Source: Paraspadella gotoi
Lineage: Eukaryota > Chaetognatha
Direction of reading: 5' to 3'
Length of the DNA: 64,000 nt
NCBI GenBank assembly: GCA_051294375.1
Contig: CM119269.1
Location: 5,564,381-5,628,380, forward strand
The stretch's first letter is position 1. Every line of letters starts with the position of its first letter. Below are positions 47,963 to 61,641 of the stretch, one piece after another. Under the pieces are notes generated by a model, which saw nothing but the letters and a program-made list of their open reading frames with translations, had not been told where the DNA came from and did not search any database. The translations under genes were made by a program, and so were the position numbers.

Positions 47963-50900
47963 ATGGCGGAGAGACGCTACGCGGTTGGACGTTGACGACG
48001 TAGAGGCGGCCCATTTTGACGAATCGAGCAACTGCGACGAGCTGCTGCGTGAGATCCTTCGGGACATCGTCGTGCTTCTCATCTCGACGCCCGCCACGAC
48101 TCGCGCGGGCGGCGGCGTTTGCAGCAGCGGCGTTCCCCGACCGCCGCCGTCGGACGGTCCGTGGCAAGCGGCGATCGCCGCGATCGTCGGCGTCATTCTC
48201 CTCTCGCGACAGACGCAGCATCGACAACAGTGCGAAAACGTCAGCCGTCGATTGCCGCACAGCCTTACGACGACTCCTCGCGCCGCCCTACGACGTGCCG
48301 ACAACCGACCGATCAACGACGACGAAAAGCGCGAAGGATCGCCGTCGGCATTGCAAATTTCAGCGCGCCGGCGCTTGGCAAGATCCGATGCCACTTCCAC
48401 GACGGCGCTTTTAATATCCGACGGCGCGCATTCCTTTTAGCGATCGAACCTTCGAGGCAGGCGACGCCCCACCGATGACGACGTCGACGCCGCTTGGCGG
48501 GGTGGCGCTACCGACAGGGAGAGAGCGGAAACTCGGATTCGTTTGACGCCTTTTTCTCTGGCGTCGTTGTCGAAGGAGAGGCTTTCGGGCGCGGAAGGTG
48601 GCGCTCACGGACGGCGGCGCCCATTCATAGGTCAAAAACGTTCTCTGAGTCGAGCGCGCACCAACGAGGGCGCTTAGGCAGGGTATCAAGGTGAGTTGTA
48701 CGGAAAAGTAAGTTAGGTTTAAATAATAATTAACTAATTTTTTCAAATCTAATCAAATTCGTTCTCTTCTTTTCTCAATTGGGTTTCCTTGGCCTGGCCT
48801 GGTGCCCTGTTCTGCATCCGGGCTGCGATTCGACGCCATCCGCGAACAAAGTACGAACGAACCGATTCGGAGCGTCCTCCTCCGTCGCCGAACTCAAGAC
48901 GGTCCAACGGCGCCTCGCGCGCAAGCGTCTGCGTCGCAACAGTGGGCCGGCGACGTCATCGCCGTCGTTGCGGCAAGATGCAGGGCACTCGGGATCGAGG
49001 ACCCGTCTCCGCCGCATCGGAGCGATTCGCTAGATGCTGATGCGACGAGTCTTCGAACAGTTGCGGTCGGCCACCCATCGAACGTTCTCGCGAGCCGGTG
49101 CAAGCGGTGACGCCTGTGACGCGCCTTTTTACGAGGCGGGAATCTGGAGGCGCGACTCGACGGCCGCCCGCTACAGATTTCGTCGGGAAGAAGTTCGGCG
49201 CCGCGAGTCAAAACGCGCCGCTTCGAAAAAACGGCGTCGTTCATAAGCGACGTCCGCCGATGCCGCCAACTAAGCACCCTCATGATCCTGGCGTGGCAGC
49301 GGCGCTCATGATGGGCCTAACTCGGGCACGCGGCGGCCATCGGAGACTACGCCGAAATCAGACAAACCATACGCCCTGACGGGCTGCTGCCGACGTTACG
49401 TCGCCGCGAATTCTCCGATGGCCACGTTTAGAACCTCTCGGTCCTCCGTACGTCTCAGCCGCCGCGGCGCGAGTTTGCCGTCGACACCCAAGGCGCCGCG
49501 GGCGCGCCGTATTTCCGCAGCCTCCATCGCGGCGCCCGGGGGCCCTTCAAGAACAGGGGAAAAAAAAAGATAAAAATTTCCCGGGGCCCCTCGACGCTGC
49601 TTCGGTCGCCGTCGGCGTCGCCGCGTTCTCAGCGCCGTAGAAGGCTCCTTGTGCACGCCGGTCGAAAACCTGGAGCATCCCATCAGACCGGTCAAGGCGG
49701 TCGAAGGCGGCCGGCCGGCGCCGCTTAAAAAGACGCCTGAACTCGATGGCGCCGTGGTTTCCTCGTCGGCGTCGCCACCGATGACGTTGGAAGACGTTGC
49801 AGGCGGTGGGGGAACGGCGCCGCACGCCTCTTCCACCCGACGGCGCGTCTTCGGCGTCGCTCTTCCGCGCGCCGCATTCCCGGTTTCAGCGGGAGCGTCG
49901 ACCGCGCTTCGCGGGAGTCCGCTTTCTATCCAGGCACCGCCGGAGGCCGAGAAGACCTTGCCGGTCCAGGCGGTGGCTCGACACAGGCGGAGGCGGTAGA
50001 GGCGGAGGATGGAGACGGAGGTGGCGGTGGCGGTGCGGCGGGGGTGTGGGTGGAGGAGGAGCGAGGAGGAGGATTGCTCTGACCTCGACGTAGAGATTGA
50101 AGAGCAGATCGAGCGCCGAAGATCGACAAAGACGGGAGTCGACTCATCTCTAAGAGACAACAGCAACAGCAAGGGGAAAAGAAACAGCAACGTTAAGACA
50201 ACATTCAATACACAACAGCAACATTAACAACATAACCTCGTCTGCCAACGAGGACGCCGTCAAGCCTCAAAAGGCTCCGCTCGCCCCGAACGAGCGCCGG
50301 GGGGCCGGAAGGGGAAAAAACGCCACCCATACCACCCACGGGCGCCGACCCTCGAACAGCAGCGCCACCGAGACAGAAATCACCCTGGACGCATTCCATC
50401 GGGGTGGAAGGGATTCGGGGTGCGAGTAGGCGGCGGCGGCGGTGGCGGCGGGCGGCGGTGGCAGGCGGCAAGCTGCGGCGGCGGGAAAGTAATAAGGAAA
50501 AATCAGTGGGAAAGGGAACGAGGGTCTGTTGGGACGACAATGAGGTGATTGATTTGATTGATTGATATGATTTGATTTATTTTGATTTAAAGATTGACTA
50601 ATGCGTTTGATTGTTTGATTAATAGATTAATATTAAATATTTATCATTGACGACTTTTTCCTCTCCCAGTTGCTCGTCCACGATTCCCGCTTCTTCTCGC
50701 GGCGTCGTTAACCGAAAAAAGTCGCGATTGAGGCGCCGTCGCACGTTCTCGTGAGAATGCGACGCCGACCAACGCCGGACGACGACGTCGACCTGACTTC
50801 CGGCATCGCAACGAGTCCGCGCACACTCGAGATTTGCGCCCCGAACGGAAATCGCCGTTCAACTCGAGAATCCAATCCGGCCTGGCCTCGTTATCGACTT

Positions 50901-51675
50901 CGAACGCAGGAGGAATCCAGGCGCGGCAGCGGAGGCAGCGCGGCGGAGCTGCGAATTAGCGGGCGTCTTCGTTCGGCGGCGCGAGCGTGGCACTTCGGCG
51001 GCCGCTAACAATCAGCGGCGGCATGCCGCGCTGCGCAGCATCCAGCGTCAATGACATCACGGCCTTCAGACGACGGCGCCAGCGGGCGGCGGTGAGGACG
51101 ACAGCGTCGACTCACGACGCGAGCGAAGTCCTGGGCTGAGAGATCGCTTGGTCTCGCGCCAGTGAATCGAGACAAAACTCGGAGATCACCGCGAAACGAC
51201 GAAGAGAACAGCAAGAGATGGCAGCGGAGCAGCGGTCGTCAACGCTGGCCAACCGCTGATTCCACCGTCGGCGTCACCAGAACCGGCGTCCGAGACACAA
51301 CGCGTAGCATTAACAGTAGCGAAATATCCATGTTTCCAGCCGCCCGGCGACGCCGCAAAGACGTCGACGTAGCCGCCGTCGTTAACAGCTTCTAGTTCGG
51401 ATCCGCCAACGACAGCTTCGGCCGCCGCAAGATGCCGCCTCCACGCATCCGTCTCTTCGCACTGCCTCCGCCACCTCGCCGCCGCTTCGCGGCACAGACG
51501 ATCCACCGAAGTCTGACGCGTAAGAAGGGGTAAAAGGAAGAAAACGGTGAAACAGAAAGAACACACCTCGATTAGCTGATCGCCGTCGGACTGAGGGCGT
51601 CGGCTTCGTCGCCGTCAGGTCCTCGAGGAAAGGATCGAACAAAAGGCCAAACGGAAGCCAAATCTAATTATTTAA
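47963..51675 (+). pseudogene. Broken copy of the 33816-37389 gene
   Basis: Exon equivalents at 47963-48690, 48782-50544 and 50670-51675. The ATG, several splice sites and long stretches of sequence survive, but frameshifts begin within the first ten codons. The acceptor of exon 2 has changed from cattag to caattg. Confidence 0.85.
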
Positions 51676-52692
51676 TGAGTCCACAAATGTTTGTGGACGA
51701 AATACCTGTTACATCATAGCGAAATAGTCTATGTTAATGAGAAAGGATATCCAGAGTCATTATTTACACGTTGCTTTTACCCTTCATTTTTGGCACTGTT
51801 GAAATACAATTTATAACCACGACTATGTACCGGCAGCAAATAGGATTCTTGAACAGTTGTGTGAGAGAGCGTTAGCTTAGAATTCATTAGTTAAAGACAG
51901 AAAAAAAAATACGATAGTTTTGAATCATTTTATTGCGGAATAAAACGTGAAGAAGAATCGACAATCAGAAAAAAAAAATTTCCAAAGCAATGATTTTGCT
52001 CTCATTCTTCTGCGATTCATGATTTATAATCATTACGAAAAGATAGGTAAATATACAATACGTACTTTTAAGCATCGATTAAGCAACAATCAGCGTGAAA
52101 TGAACCGATCCTTTCTGATTCTATGACTTGATAATGAATATTGAAGTTCAATCAACCGAGAAACTGAGGGCCATAAATACAGCACTTTTTTCTGACAAGG
52201 CCGTTTGCGGTCTCCAAGTCTATTGAATGATACTGATAGTTTAATTGATACTTTAAGAGAAAAACAAAGTTTGTAATTTTTATTACAGAAACGATTGTTA
52301 GGCAAAAACAACGGTCCCAATTTTTAAATCTGCATTGTTTGTAAAACCATAGTAATATTATCTGATGCAGTACATTTGATTTAACGCATCTAGTTCCAAG
52401 TACCAATTTACTGAATTTTACCGCAAAATTAATCGTTAAAAGCAACTGATCATTTACAAACGCTTTATTTATTTTTACATGAAGCTTTTATGCATGGATA
52501 ATGGGTTAGTTTAAATTTTGTAACTTTTAAATGGTGTAGTGAGCATAATGATAATTATTTTAATTAAAAATAAACATTCAGCTTTAATGCCGAAATGGCA
52601 TAAAGTTTAATAATAACTCTTCCAAAGAAAAGGAAATGTTATCAAGGGTTTAAACGCAAAATCCTGGATGACTTCCGGTCTAATACGCAGAC

Positions 52693-52738
<46 letters not shown>

Positions 52739-54769
52739 TAGAGAGAGAGAGAGAGAAGAGAGAGAGTAGATAAATGCCAACTAAACAAAAAAAAAAACAG
52801 TTTCGTCAAAAACAAAGAGGTGCGTCGGACCGGAGGCTCGGTGGCGAAAGACCAAAGGTATCAAATTGAAGGAAAACTTGAGGTTGAGGATTAAGACGAG
52901 GACAAGCGGAGGATGAGGAGGATGAGGAGGGATGAGGGAGGATGAGGAGAAGTTAGGAGAGCAATCATAAATCGTAAGGATCGTTTATAGACTGAGGTGA
53001 ACGAGGACGTGGCAGATCTCAAGCGGAATCCCGTTCGCTCTCAAATTTGTTGTTCTTTTGTCCTTTTTTTGGGGGTTTCGTTCGTCTTTTTATCTTTCGT
53101 CTCGAATCGGGACAAATGTGGGGGGGAGGGGAGGGGGTGGTTCGGCGCCGACGACGAGGAAAAACACTATTTAAGGTTTCGGAACGAAGAACGGTGGGGC
53201 GAAAATGAAACTTGGCCACTTTGTGGCGCCGAGGAAAAGACCAATTTGAGACTTGGATTAAGTAAAATTGAGGAAAACGACGAATTTGTGATGGTTTCAC
53301 TAATTACGGGTTGATAGTCGTATTGGCAGAAATAAAAAAATTGACACCGAAAGTAATAAATGGTAAATGAAAAAAACGACAAAGAGCAGCAGACAGAACG
53401 AGAACCATGAAACTTGAAAAGGACGGTGATCTGTAAAATTCGCGAGGGGAGAAGGTAAAAGATTCGTTGGTAGTCTTGGTAAGTCGTTTTTTCTCGTCAT
53501 TTCAAAAGAGGCTGACTGCCTCTTCATCGTTCTCCTCGTTAGCGGCTAAAAAAAAAAAGAGCGAATGCGTGATCCCCTCGAGTGGACAACGGGATATAAA
53601 CTTTCTCGAGACGTAAACCAAACAAATCGGGAAGTAAACAAATCAAACTCGAAGGATGGCCACCGACGAATCGACGAAAGACTGCGAATCGGCGGCCGCG
53701 TCCCCCGACCGTTCGTTCGGCGCCATCCACGACGGCCAAGACGAAAAATCGAAAGTAAACAAAGATTTCGGGCGAAGCGGGCGACGGACGGCGATATATT
53801 TTTTTTTTTGGCGGCCGCGTTAAATCCGGCGGCGGGAGTTGAATCGGGAGAAGGAAAAGAATTTAAAATGATGCATTTTGATTGGATGAAATTCGAGGTG
53901 GTTTTGGACTTGAAAAGAATAACTCAATAAGCTAAACAAAAAAGATGAGCGATTAGTTTATTTCAACCGTAGAGGCAGCGAAAGACTAACATGAAGAATC
54001 GGGGAATGGTTTAGATTTAAAAAGAAAGCATCGTATAATAATGAGTCGAGAAAATTGACGCAAAAATATCAAAACTTATCTAATGGATTTTTTTTCTTCT
54101 CAAAGCTCGATCATAGTGTTTCACCACAAACGAACAAATGAATATATATATATTAATATATTAATGAATTATAAATCTCAGTTGTTAAATCAAACTGTCC
54201 AAAGTGTCGAATGTCATTCTACTAAGCGATATTTTTGAGAAAGAGAAGATTTTTCGACCCTAAAACTGTCTAATTTTATTTCCCCCTGTAAAAAAATATG
54301 TTTTCGTGCCATTGGGTTGTTGGACGCTGGAGAAGAAATCAGGCAAAGATGTGAGAGATAAGAAAAAAGAAGAAGATAGAGAGATAGAGAGAGAGAGACG
54401 GACCTCGATTTTTTCGATGAACAGCGACCAGTCACCTCGTGATAGGACGCTCACCTCGCGACGCTGAACCTTTAATGGTGTGTCGACCCGACCGGCCCAT
54501 AGACTCATCGACGACTTACCCGCGACTTACCCCAGAGAATCCTTACCCACGGTGGCGCCGGACAAATGGAGGCGACGAAAGAATCGGTTGGCAGGGGCCA
54601 AAGATGCTCTTCCTCCGCCCAGTGGCGTGACAGAGCGGGTAAATTCGCTCTCTTCTCGCTCTCTCTCTTTGGATATAATTGTCGCTCTGGAGAAGAAATG
54701 GGAAGTTGTTGAAACCGAAACTTGATGACAAGAGTCGAAGGTCAGATCATCATCGCAGCAGGAGAGAGA

Positions 54770-54804
<35 letters not shown>

Positions 54805-55935
54805 GAGGAAGAGAAGAGAGAGAGAGAGAAGAGAGAGAGAGGAGATGAGAGAGAGAGAGATAATTAGGTCTAACTCGAACGCCATCTCGTCTCACCCATC
54901 GAAAATTCGTCGCCTCCGCTCACGCGTTCGAACGCCTCTGGATTTTTTCTCGGTGAGTTTCGAAAGATGTTGATCGTGAGTTCTTCTGGTCATCGCGCCC
55001 GGATCGCATTGTTCGCGTGAGTTCATATCTCGGACCGGTAAGTTTCTTCCAGCTTTTCGCCGTCGAGTTAACGTCGCCCGGGATTTATCGTCCCGACAAG
55101 AATTACTTTTTTTCGGCTTCGCTTTTTTCCTTCACGATCGATCGGGAATTGTGGGAACCTGGGGGTTTTTCGTGACAGGTTGACAGTCACTTGTGGTCGG
55201 CATGGTAGTTCGAGAAAGTTTGTGTCGATGTCATGCTGCAGGTGAGGTGGGCAAAGTCATAGAAGTGGGTTAAATTTTTTAAGCCTGCAAGAGTGAAAAT
55301 GAATTAATAACTTTTAAAATTATTAATCTATCATATGTAAGTTGAAAAAGTTTAAGAATACTATGAGCGTTGATTACTTGATAGTATATAAAGTCCATAA
55401 TGGGTCTTAGTGTCGTCAACGCGCAAGAACTCTTTGCAATTGGTGACCTATTTGTTTTTTGCAGTCAGTTAGTAATCCGAAACTTTGTTACCCTTTTTCC
55501 CTGCACTCGTGATCTGTTATGTATTGCTTACCGTATTGTATATTGTATAAATATAGTAATAGGTGTTCGATTCTCTGTTTTTGGTAGAGTTTTTCTTCTT
55601 CGTAATCTCTTATTATTTTAAACACGAGCTCCGTTCGTCGAACAAAGTTTTGTGAAAAAAATACTAACCACGCGCCAGTCGCCAACCACTATCAATCAAA
55701 TATACGCTTCGTGAATGGGAAAAATCACGAAAGGAGAAGAAGAATAAAAGGAGGCGGAACGGGTGGAGAATAAAGGAAGGGTTTACGCAAATTGGGTAAC
55801 CCTATTCTCACTCGGGAAAATGAAATGGGGGGGGGTTTTTTCACCGTGGTTATTTGGGGGCCGAAAATATTTCTGTCGGACGGAAGGCGGGTGAAACAGG
55901 ATAGAGAGGGAAAAGGGAGACAGCAGCGAGAGAGT

Positions 55936-55967
<32 letters not shown>

Positions 55968-55970
55968 AGA

Positions 55971-56002
<32 letters not shown>

Positions 56003-56188
56003 CTAGAACTCGCTTGGCAGGAAAATCTGTAAGATTGCCTTTACCCCGGTATTGGCGACCGGCCGGTTCAGCCGTTGCCCGACCGTCCGGGCGCCCATTA
56101 GGGATCAATTTTTTCCTCCGGAAATGAATTAGGTGGGAGGGAAAAAGAAAAACAGAATTCTTTCTTTTTCCGTGGAACCGAAAATATC

Positions 56189-56255
<67 letters not shown>

Positions 56256-56582
56256 AGAATAGAAGAGAGAGAGAGAGAGAGCGAAACTAAACCTTAATTT
56301 ATGGACAATAACAATTGAATCGCCATTTTTTTGTGTTGCTTCCGCTCCTCCCTTTTATTCGCTGTTTTTCTTTTCCGCCTTTTTCCGCGTTTGTAATTTG
56401 GATTGGATGCGATCGAGTCTTCTGGTTTCGCCGCGAAGAATTCGTAATTCGTCCGCCAGTACTGGATTTTCCCTAAAAGGCATGAAGTTAAGATACTATA
56501 AATAGTTTTCTGTGATACTTTTTTTTCTCAAAATAATCAAACTAATTTAATTATTTTTTTTTAGTATAAGTTTGAATTTGTT

Positions 56583-56850
56583 TTTATTCCGCCCGCCTAT
56601 TAAGCAATATTAAGCATGCAACTCAGGTTCGTGACCGACGGTGGCTTTATTGAGTAAATACTCTCAAAGCTCATGACCATCTTGGAATCGTCCCGCGATG
56701 GCCTACCCTGAGGGTTCTGGAAAACCCTCTATCCTAGTTTACTAGCTAAGAAGGAACCCGTTCCATTTGCTGCTGAGGGGGCCACAGAAGTCTACGGAAA
56801 ACGAGTCTTAGCCCACTTAGAGTCCTTATGCACTGTAACTCTCTCTCTCT
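56583..56850 (+). repeat. R4 repeat, uninterrupted copy at the end of copy B
   Basis: Continues beyond the point where copy A stops (agtccttatgcactg), as the 26143 copy does (agcgccttatcc). Confidence 0.7.
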
Positions 56851-57056
56851 CTCTCTCTCTCTCCTCTCATCTCTCTCTCCCTCTCTCTCTCTCCGTCTCT
56901 CTCTCTCTTGGTCAAACTTCAGCGGGTCGCTTGACCTCCTCGCGTGAGAATGGAGATTCGGCGAGATTTTAAGATAACGTCATCGAAAAATCGTCGTCGA
57001 GGTGTCGTCGTCGTCGTCGGTCGTCGTCCAGAACGGCACCATGCGTAACGACCAGC

Positions 57057-57081
57057 NNNNNNNNNNNNNNNNNNNNNNNNN
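57057..57081. other. Assembly gap, 25 Ns
   Basis: Exactly 25 undetermined bases. The sequence before it (56823-57056) is likely of the same raw-read quality as copy B. Confidence 0.99.
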
Positions 57082-57172
57082 CGACAGGCTGTTTATGGGG
57101 AATGAGAGAAAAAAGAGAACGAGTAGGTAGAGGAACAGGATTTAAATCGATCTTCAATATTTGAGTCGATTA

Positions 57173-57203
<31 letters not shown>

Positions 57204-57260
57204 TGTATGTATGTATGTATGTATGTATGTATGTATGTATGTATGTATGTATGTATGTAT
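57173..57260 (+). repeat. (TATG)n microsatellite
   Basis: About 22 perfect tetranucleotide units, about 90 bases after the assembly gap. Confidence 0.95.
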
Positions 57261-57860
57261 CATCGTAACTCGGAGAATTTGTAGAGATTTGCTAGAGATT
57301 TGAGGAAAACAAAGATGCCAAAATTTTAATAAGAAAGGGGCAAAATTAGTACAATTGAGCTAAACTCTTCTAAGCCTATTAATGCCGAGGAATGATGGAT
57401 ATTCTACGTATTATTTCTAATTATTAAATTAAAAGCTGAGAATATCGAACCATACTATTACTAAAAGCCTTCTTCGTGGTTCGAACAGATTACAGACGAC
57501 AGATGTCGAGGAAATCCCGTTTTGCTCTTAACATAAACTTTTTAGATTAGAATAATTGGTGACACTTAAGACTATAGTTAGGGGTAGCCGCACTCAATGG
57601 GGTAAGTCAAAAATTTAGAGTGAGTACATGCTCAAACGAATATTTAGACATTTTTAAGAATACTTTCAATGGACAAAAAATTTCTAATATGGCTCTATAC
57701 CCTAGTAATTAATTTTTTGATATTTATTTATAGATAGGAAAGGCCAAAATTCTTTTTGGGAATTTTTTGAATTTTAGGACCAGATTCAGATAGCTCATAA
57801 AAAGTTGTCTACACAAAGTATGATTATTTTTTAAATATTTTTACGATAAGTGTGTCAAAA

Positions 57861-57924
57861 ATAAAAAAAACTGTAAAAAATCATCATCATCATCATCTTT
57901 TGATGATTTTATCAGTTTTTTTAT
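57861..57924. repeat. Imperfect inverted repeat
   Basis: The left arm ends in ctgtaaaaaatcatca; the right arm is tgatgattttatcag. Together with flanking A and T runs they form arms of about 24 bases around a short ATC-rich loop. Confidence 0.6.
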
Positions 57925-59101
57925 ATTTTCACTTAGAAAACGTAAGAATTTTTAAAAGCTGTAATCCATCAAAAAATTTTAAGATTTTTAAAAAATATTT
58001 TTTGCTCTATATAGTAATATAATATTTTTAATTAAGCGAGTACCCTCAGAAGAAAGCATTTTTGACAAAAAATATTCTAATACCATAATCTATGGTCATG
58101 ATAGATTATTTTAACGCTGTATACATTAGCATTTAAATTTCATCGGCTATGGCTATAGTGAATTTAAATAGTGAATTTAAACCGATTTTGCACAATTGTC
58201 TCCTGACCCGGTTTGATTTGTCATTCGTGATTTGATATTTTCAATTTTCCCCATCTTCTTTTGGCCCCAGTTCGATTTGCTTGTCCGAAACGGTTTTTTT
58301 TTACTTGGAAAACAGATTAATATGACATATAAAATTGAAACATAAAACGATCGGCCGTTTGATAAGTCCCTCTCAAAAAACTCTCTCTTCGTTTCGAAAA
58401 CCCTGTACCCAATTTTCGAAGAATCTCTTTCGCTCGAACGCGCGGATCGAATTAAGATCCAGAGGAAGACTCCCGCGGATTGGAAGGGGCCGAAGAGGGG
58501 TGTTGAAGGCCTGAGGGGACGGTGGGCCCGAAGTGTGTTGAGGGACGGAGTGGGTCTGAAGGGGTGTGGCGAGGGCCTTCGAGTGGACCGCATGAGGCGA
58601 CGTTGGATTCGTTGCAAGCGAAAGAAGAAAGTGAGAGACGAATCCGCGTGCGGACGACAGATTGTGGACCTGTCCTTGAAGGTTGAAGTTATTTAAAGAC
58701 GAAATTTAGCCGTGGGGTAGGATCGTGAAATGAAAGCAGAATACAATGAAAGAAAACACAAATGTTAATCACAATATGTAACCTACTTTCGTCAATTTTA
58801 TAATAATATTGATTTAATTTGTAATAATAAAAACTAAGAATATGACGAATCTTGACCAACTTACTATAAGAATAATACAAAATACTACGACCACGACAGC
58901 AACAACGACGACAACAATAACAACAAAAATTTTTCAAAAAAACAGCTTCAATAACAATCGGAAAAAAAAATTACAAAACACCGAAAAATCCGAAGAAAAA
59001 AATTTTCCTTTTATCTGTTTCTTCCTCCTCGGGGGAGAAAGGGAGAGAGAAAGAAGTTTCCACCATATGGCGCCATTTTTATTTTGACTCGAGGCCATTG
59101 C

Positions 59102-59193
59102 GGCTTCGTCACGGAAAAAGCCCTGGCGGCTACGTCATGATTACGGCCCCTTACGGCTACGTCACAAAAAAAAGAAGCTCGAGGCTGCGTCAC
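59102..59193 (+). promoter_or_regulatory. Four GGCTNCGTCAY motifs spaced about 27 bases
   Basis: GGCTTCGTCAC at 59102, GGCTACGTCAT at 59128, GGCTACGTCAC at 59155 and GGCTGCGTCAC at 59183. The spacing is 26, 27 and 28 bases. The core resembles CRE/ATF half-sites. The DNA between them is not conserved. Confidence 0.4.
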
Positions 59194-60073
59194 AAACAAC
59201 GCCTCTCTCCCTCGGAAACGCGCGAATGTCTGGAAGGCGTGAAAAAGTGTGGAACGGCTTCAAACGAGGGACTCGGGGAAAGGGGAAATTTTGAAAGACT
59301 GAGATCTTTCTTTACGACTCCTGCAAACTACATTCACGGTGAGAATGCTGTTTTTTTGGTGGTTTGACAGCAATCTTGCATTTAGTGAAAATACTGTTAA
59401 CGATTCTTCAAAAGGAATTGCGAAATATTATCTTTCGGGTTTAATTGAAATATATTTAAAATAGCTTTTTTTTTTTTTGGGAGAAGTACTAAATTTCCTG
59501 ACTCTTTCATGCTTTTTCTGTAGTTCATACGACGAGGTATTCTGAGGAACTCTGATGCATTTTTTGATATAGACGAGGCCGTGTGTAGTTTGCCGCGCGC
59601 GCGCCACACGGAGGAGTAGAGGAGAGAGAGAGAGATGAGAAGAGAGATGAGAAGAGAGGAGAGAGAGAAGAGGAGAGAGACAGAGAAGAGACTGAGAGAG
59701 AGAAGAGAGACGAATACCAATGTGAACTATCGCAATCGTCGGCGGTTGCATAATACAGAGACGTGAAAAATACGTTGCACGTAGAATCTATCTCTCCTCT
59801 CTTTCCTCTCTTTCCTTCTCTTACTTCTCTTTTTCTTACTTTTCTTTCCGATGGTTATCTTTTCTGTTTCTCTTTCTGCTTCCCCGATTTCCTTTCAACT
59901 TTCCTCTTTCTTTAGTGACGAAGCAACAAAAAAAAAAAAAGAATCGAACGAATATTTTTTTTTTGTTTTGTTCGGCCGACGCGGACAAGACCGAGAAAGT
60001 TTTTTAGCGAAGATTTTCGGTTTCGCAGAGATTGGAGAGAAATCCAAAGATTTGTGGGGAAGAGAACATGGGG

Positions 60074-60104
<31 letters not shown>

Positions 60105-60125
60105 GAGGACGAGACGATGAAGAGA

Positions 60126-60156
<31 letters not shown>

Positions 60157-60158
60157 GG

Positions 60159-60213
<55 letters not shown>

Positions 60214-60347
60214 AATGGCATACTGGCAAGTATTAAAACAACCGAACAGGGATAAAAGATATTCAAAATATTAAGAAATTCAATCTTGAAATGCGCTCGG
60301 AATTTATTTATGGTATATCCACCCTTCCCTTTACACTTCTCTCTTCT

Positions 60348-60387
<40 letters not shown>

Positions 60388-60737
60388 CTCTCTTCTCTCT
60401 TCTCTCTCTCTCTCTCTCTCTGAACCACCCGTCCCTCCCAATTGGAGTTCCAATCCCTCAAACAGCTTTTTGGACGATGTTTTTATCTCTCAAAGACCAA
60501 AAATTGTTGGTCATTTTATTCGCCTTTTTTTTGTGGGGGCAAATGAGTTTTCGGAGTTCCAATCTTTAAAAATCTCAAGTGATAAAAATCCTAGTCGGAA
60601 CAATCCCTTTACCGCTTTCCTATTTTCTTTTTACTTTGTCCATCCCTTTGATATAATTTCATTTTGAAATTAGTGATACTATGGTTGTATTCTTTTTAAC
60701 TGTCTGTCTGTTGGATTGCGCTGTATATGAGACTCTC

Positions 60738-60768
<31 letters not shown>

Positions 60769-61641
60769 TCTCTCTCCTCTCTCTCTCTCTCTGTCTTCCT
60801 GCTTATTCTTCCTTACCGCACTCGTAAAAAAGCATTCCTCAACGTCTCCCTCCTCTGTCTGCATCCATCCTCTCTCGCTCTCTCTCCGAGGCGGCCATCT
60901 GGTTTGAATGGATTCTCAACATTCTCTTCGACTTATCTCTTTCCGCCGTCGTGATTGCTTGTCTCTGGCGATGATCGACAGCTTAGCGTCGACTGACGAA
61001 GCTGGAAGGTGCGGCGTGTTGGGAAGAAAAATCGCAAAGAGGACGCTAAAAAAACTGGGGGAAAAGGTGGAGAGAGAGATGAGAGAGAGAGAGCAGAGAG
61101 AGAGAGAGGAGATGAAGAGAGAGAGAGAGAAGAGAGAGAGAGAGAAGAGAGAAAATACTAACGTTTTAGCTATTTGGACACAAATTTCAAACCGGAGTTC
61201 AACGCCCGTTTTATATACAACATCTTCTGTCACAAAATTATAAATCTTAACAAATTTTTTTATCTAATTTTGTATTATCTTCAGATGAAAGTGAAAAATT
61301 TTTAGGAGTTAAAGAAACAATTAAACCATCGTGTTGAAAATGTGTCTCTTTCTCGGTGGAAAAAAAGAAAAAAAAAACGCGTGGAAATATTAATCTGGTA
61401 ATCGAAAAAAAAAACCGGAATTATCCTTGTTTCTTGATCTCGACAAGAATATTTTTCGAAGCAATTTGAGTTAATTTACACAGTTGGGTGGAGCGATGAA
61501 AAAAATTGGGAGGAAGAGATATAGAGAGAGACAAGAGACAGAGAGAGAAAAAGAAAGCCGGTCTTTAACTAATTAATTTCTCTCGCAATTCATTTTTTTT
61601 TGCGAGCAGGATCCTTCATTTGAAGTCAAAACCTCAAAAAA

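Larger units (their letters stand above)
42379..56822 (+). repeat. Duplicated block, copy B (indel-damaged, probably an assembly artefact)
   Basis: 14,444 bases co-linear with 28690-42378, but 755 bases longer. Differences are mostly one-base insertions and deletions, spread alike over exons, introns and intergenic DNA, and every long ORF is broken. The stretch 43040-44100 is the worst. Dinucleotide arrays are shorter and interrupted. This is the error pattern of raw long reads, not of an ageing duplicate. Confidence 0.9.
57261..61641. other. Gene-poor region upstream of the aminotransferase
   Basis: Contains (GA)n/(CT)n-like tracts at about 59615-59715, 60070-60210, 60350-60420, 60730-60795 and 61070-61155. 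A GC-rich patch at 58440-58660 has open frames on both strands but no recognisable protein. A GC-rich patch at 60880-61060 and an acceptor at 61602-61610 may belong to the 5' end of the aminotransferase gene. Confidence 0.55.

Noticed and set aside
42379-56822. Recent segmental duplication carrying pseudogenes
   Set aside because: Differences are indel-dominated and equally dense in exons and spacers, the block ends next to a 25-N gap, and the A/B junction interrupts a known repeat. An artefact fits better.
58177-58696. Open frames on both strands in a GC-rich patch
   Set aside because: Neither frame shows a known motif, splice border or start context; composition alone can explain them.
60889-60975. 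Short hydrophobic reading frame (AAIWFEWILNILFDLSLS)
   Set aside because: Resembles a membrane helix, but is under 35 codons with no start, splice partner or homologue that I can see.
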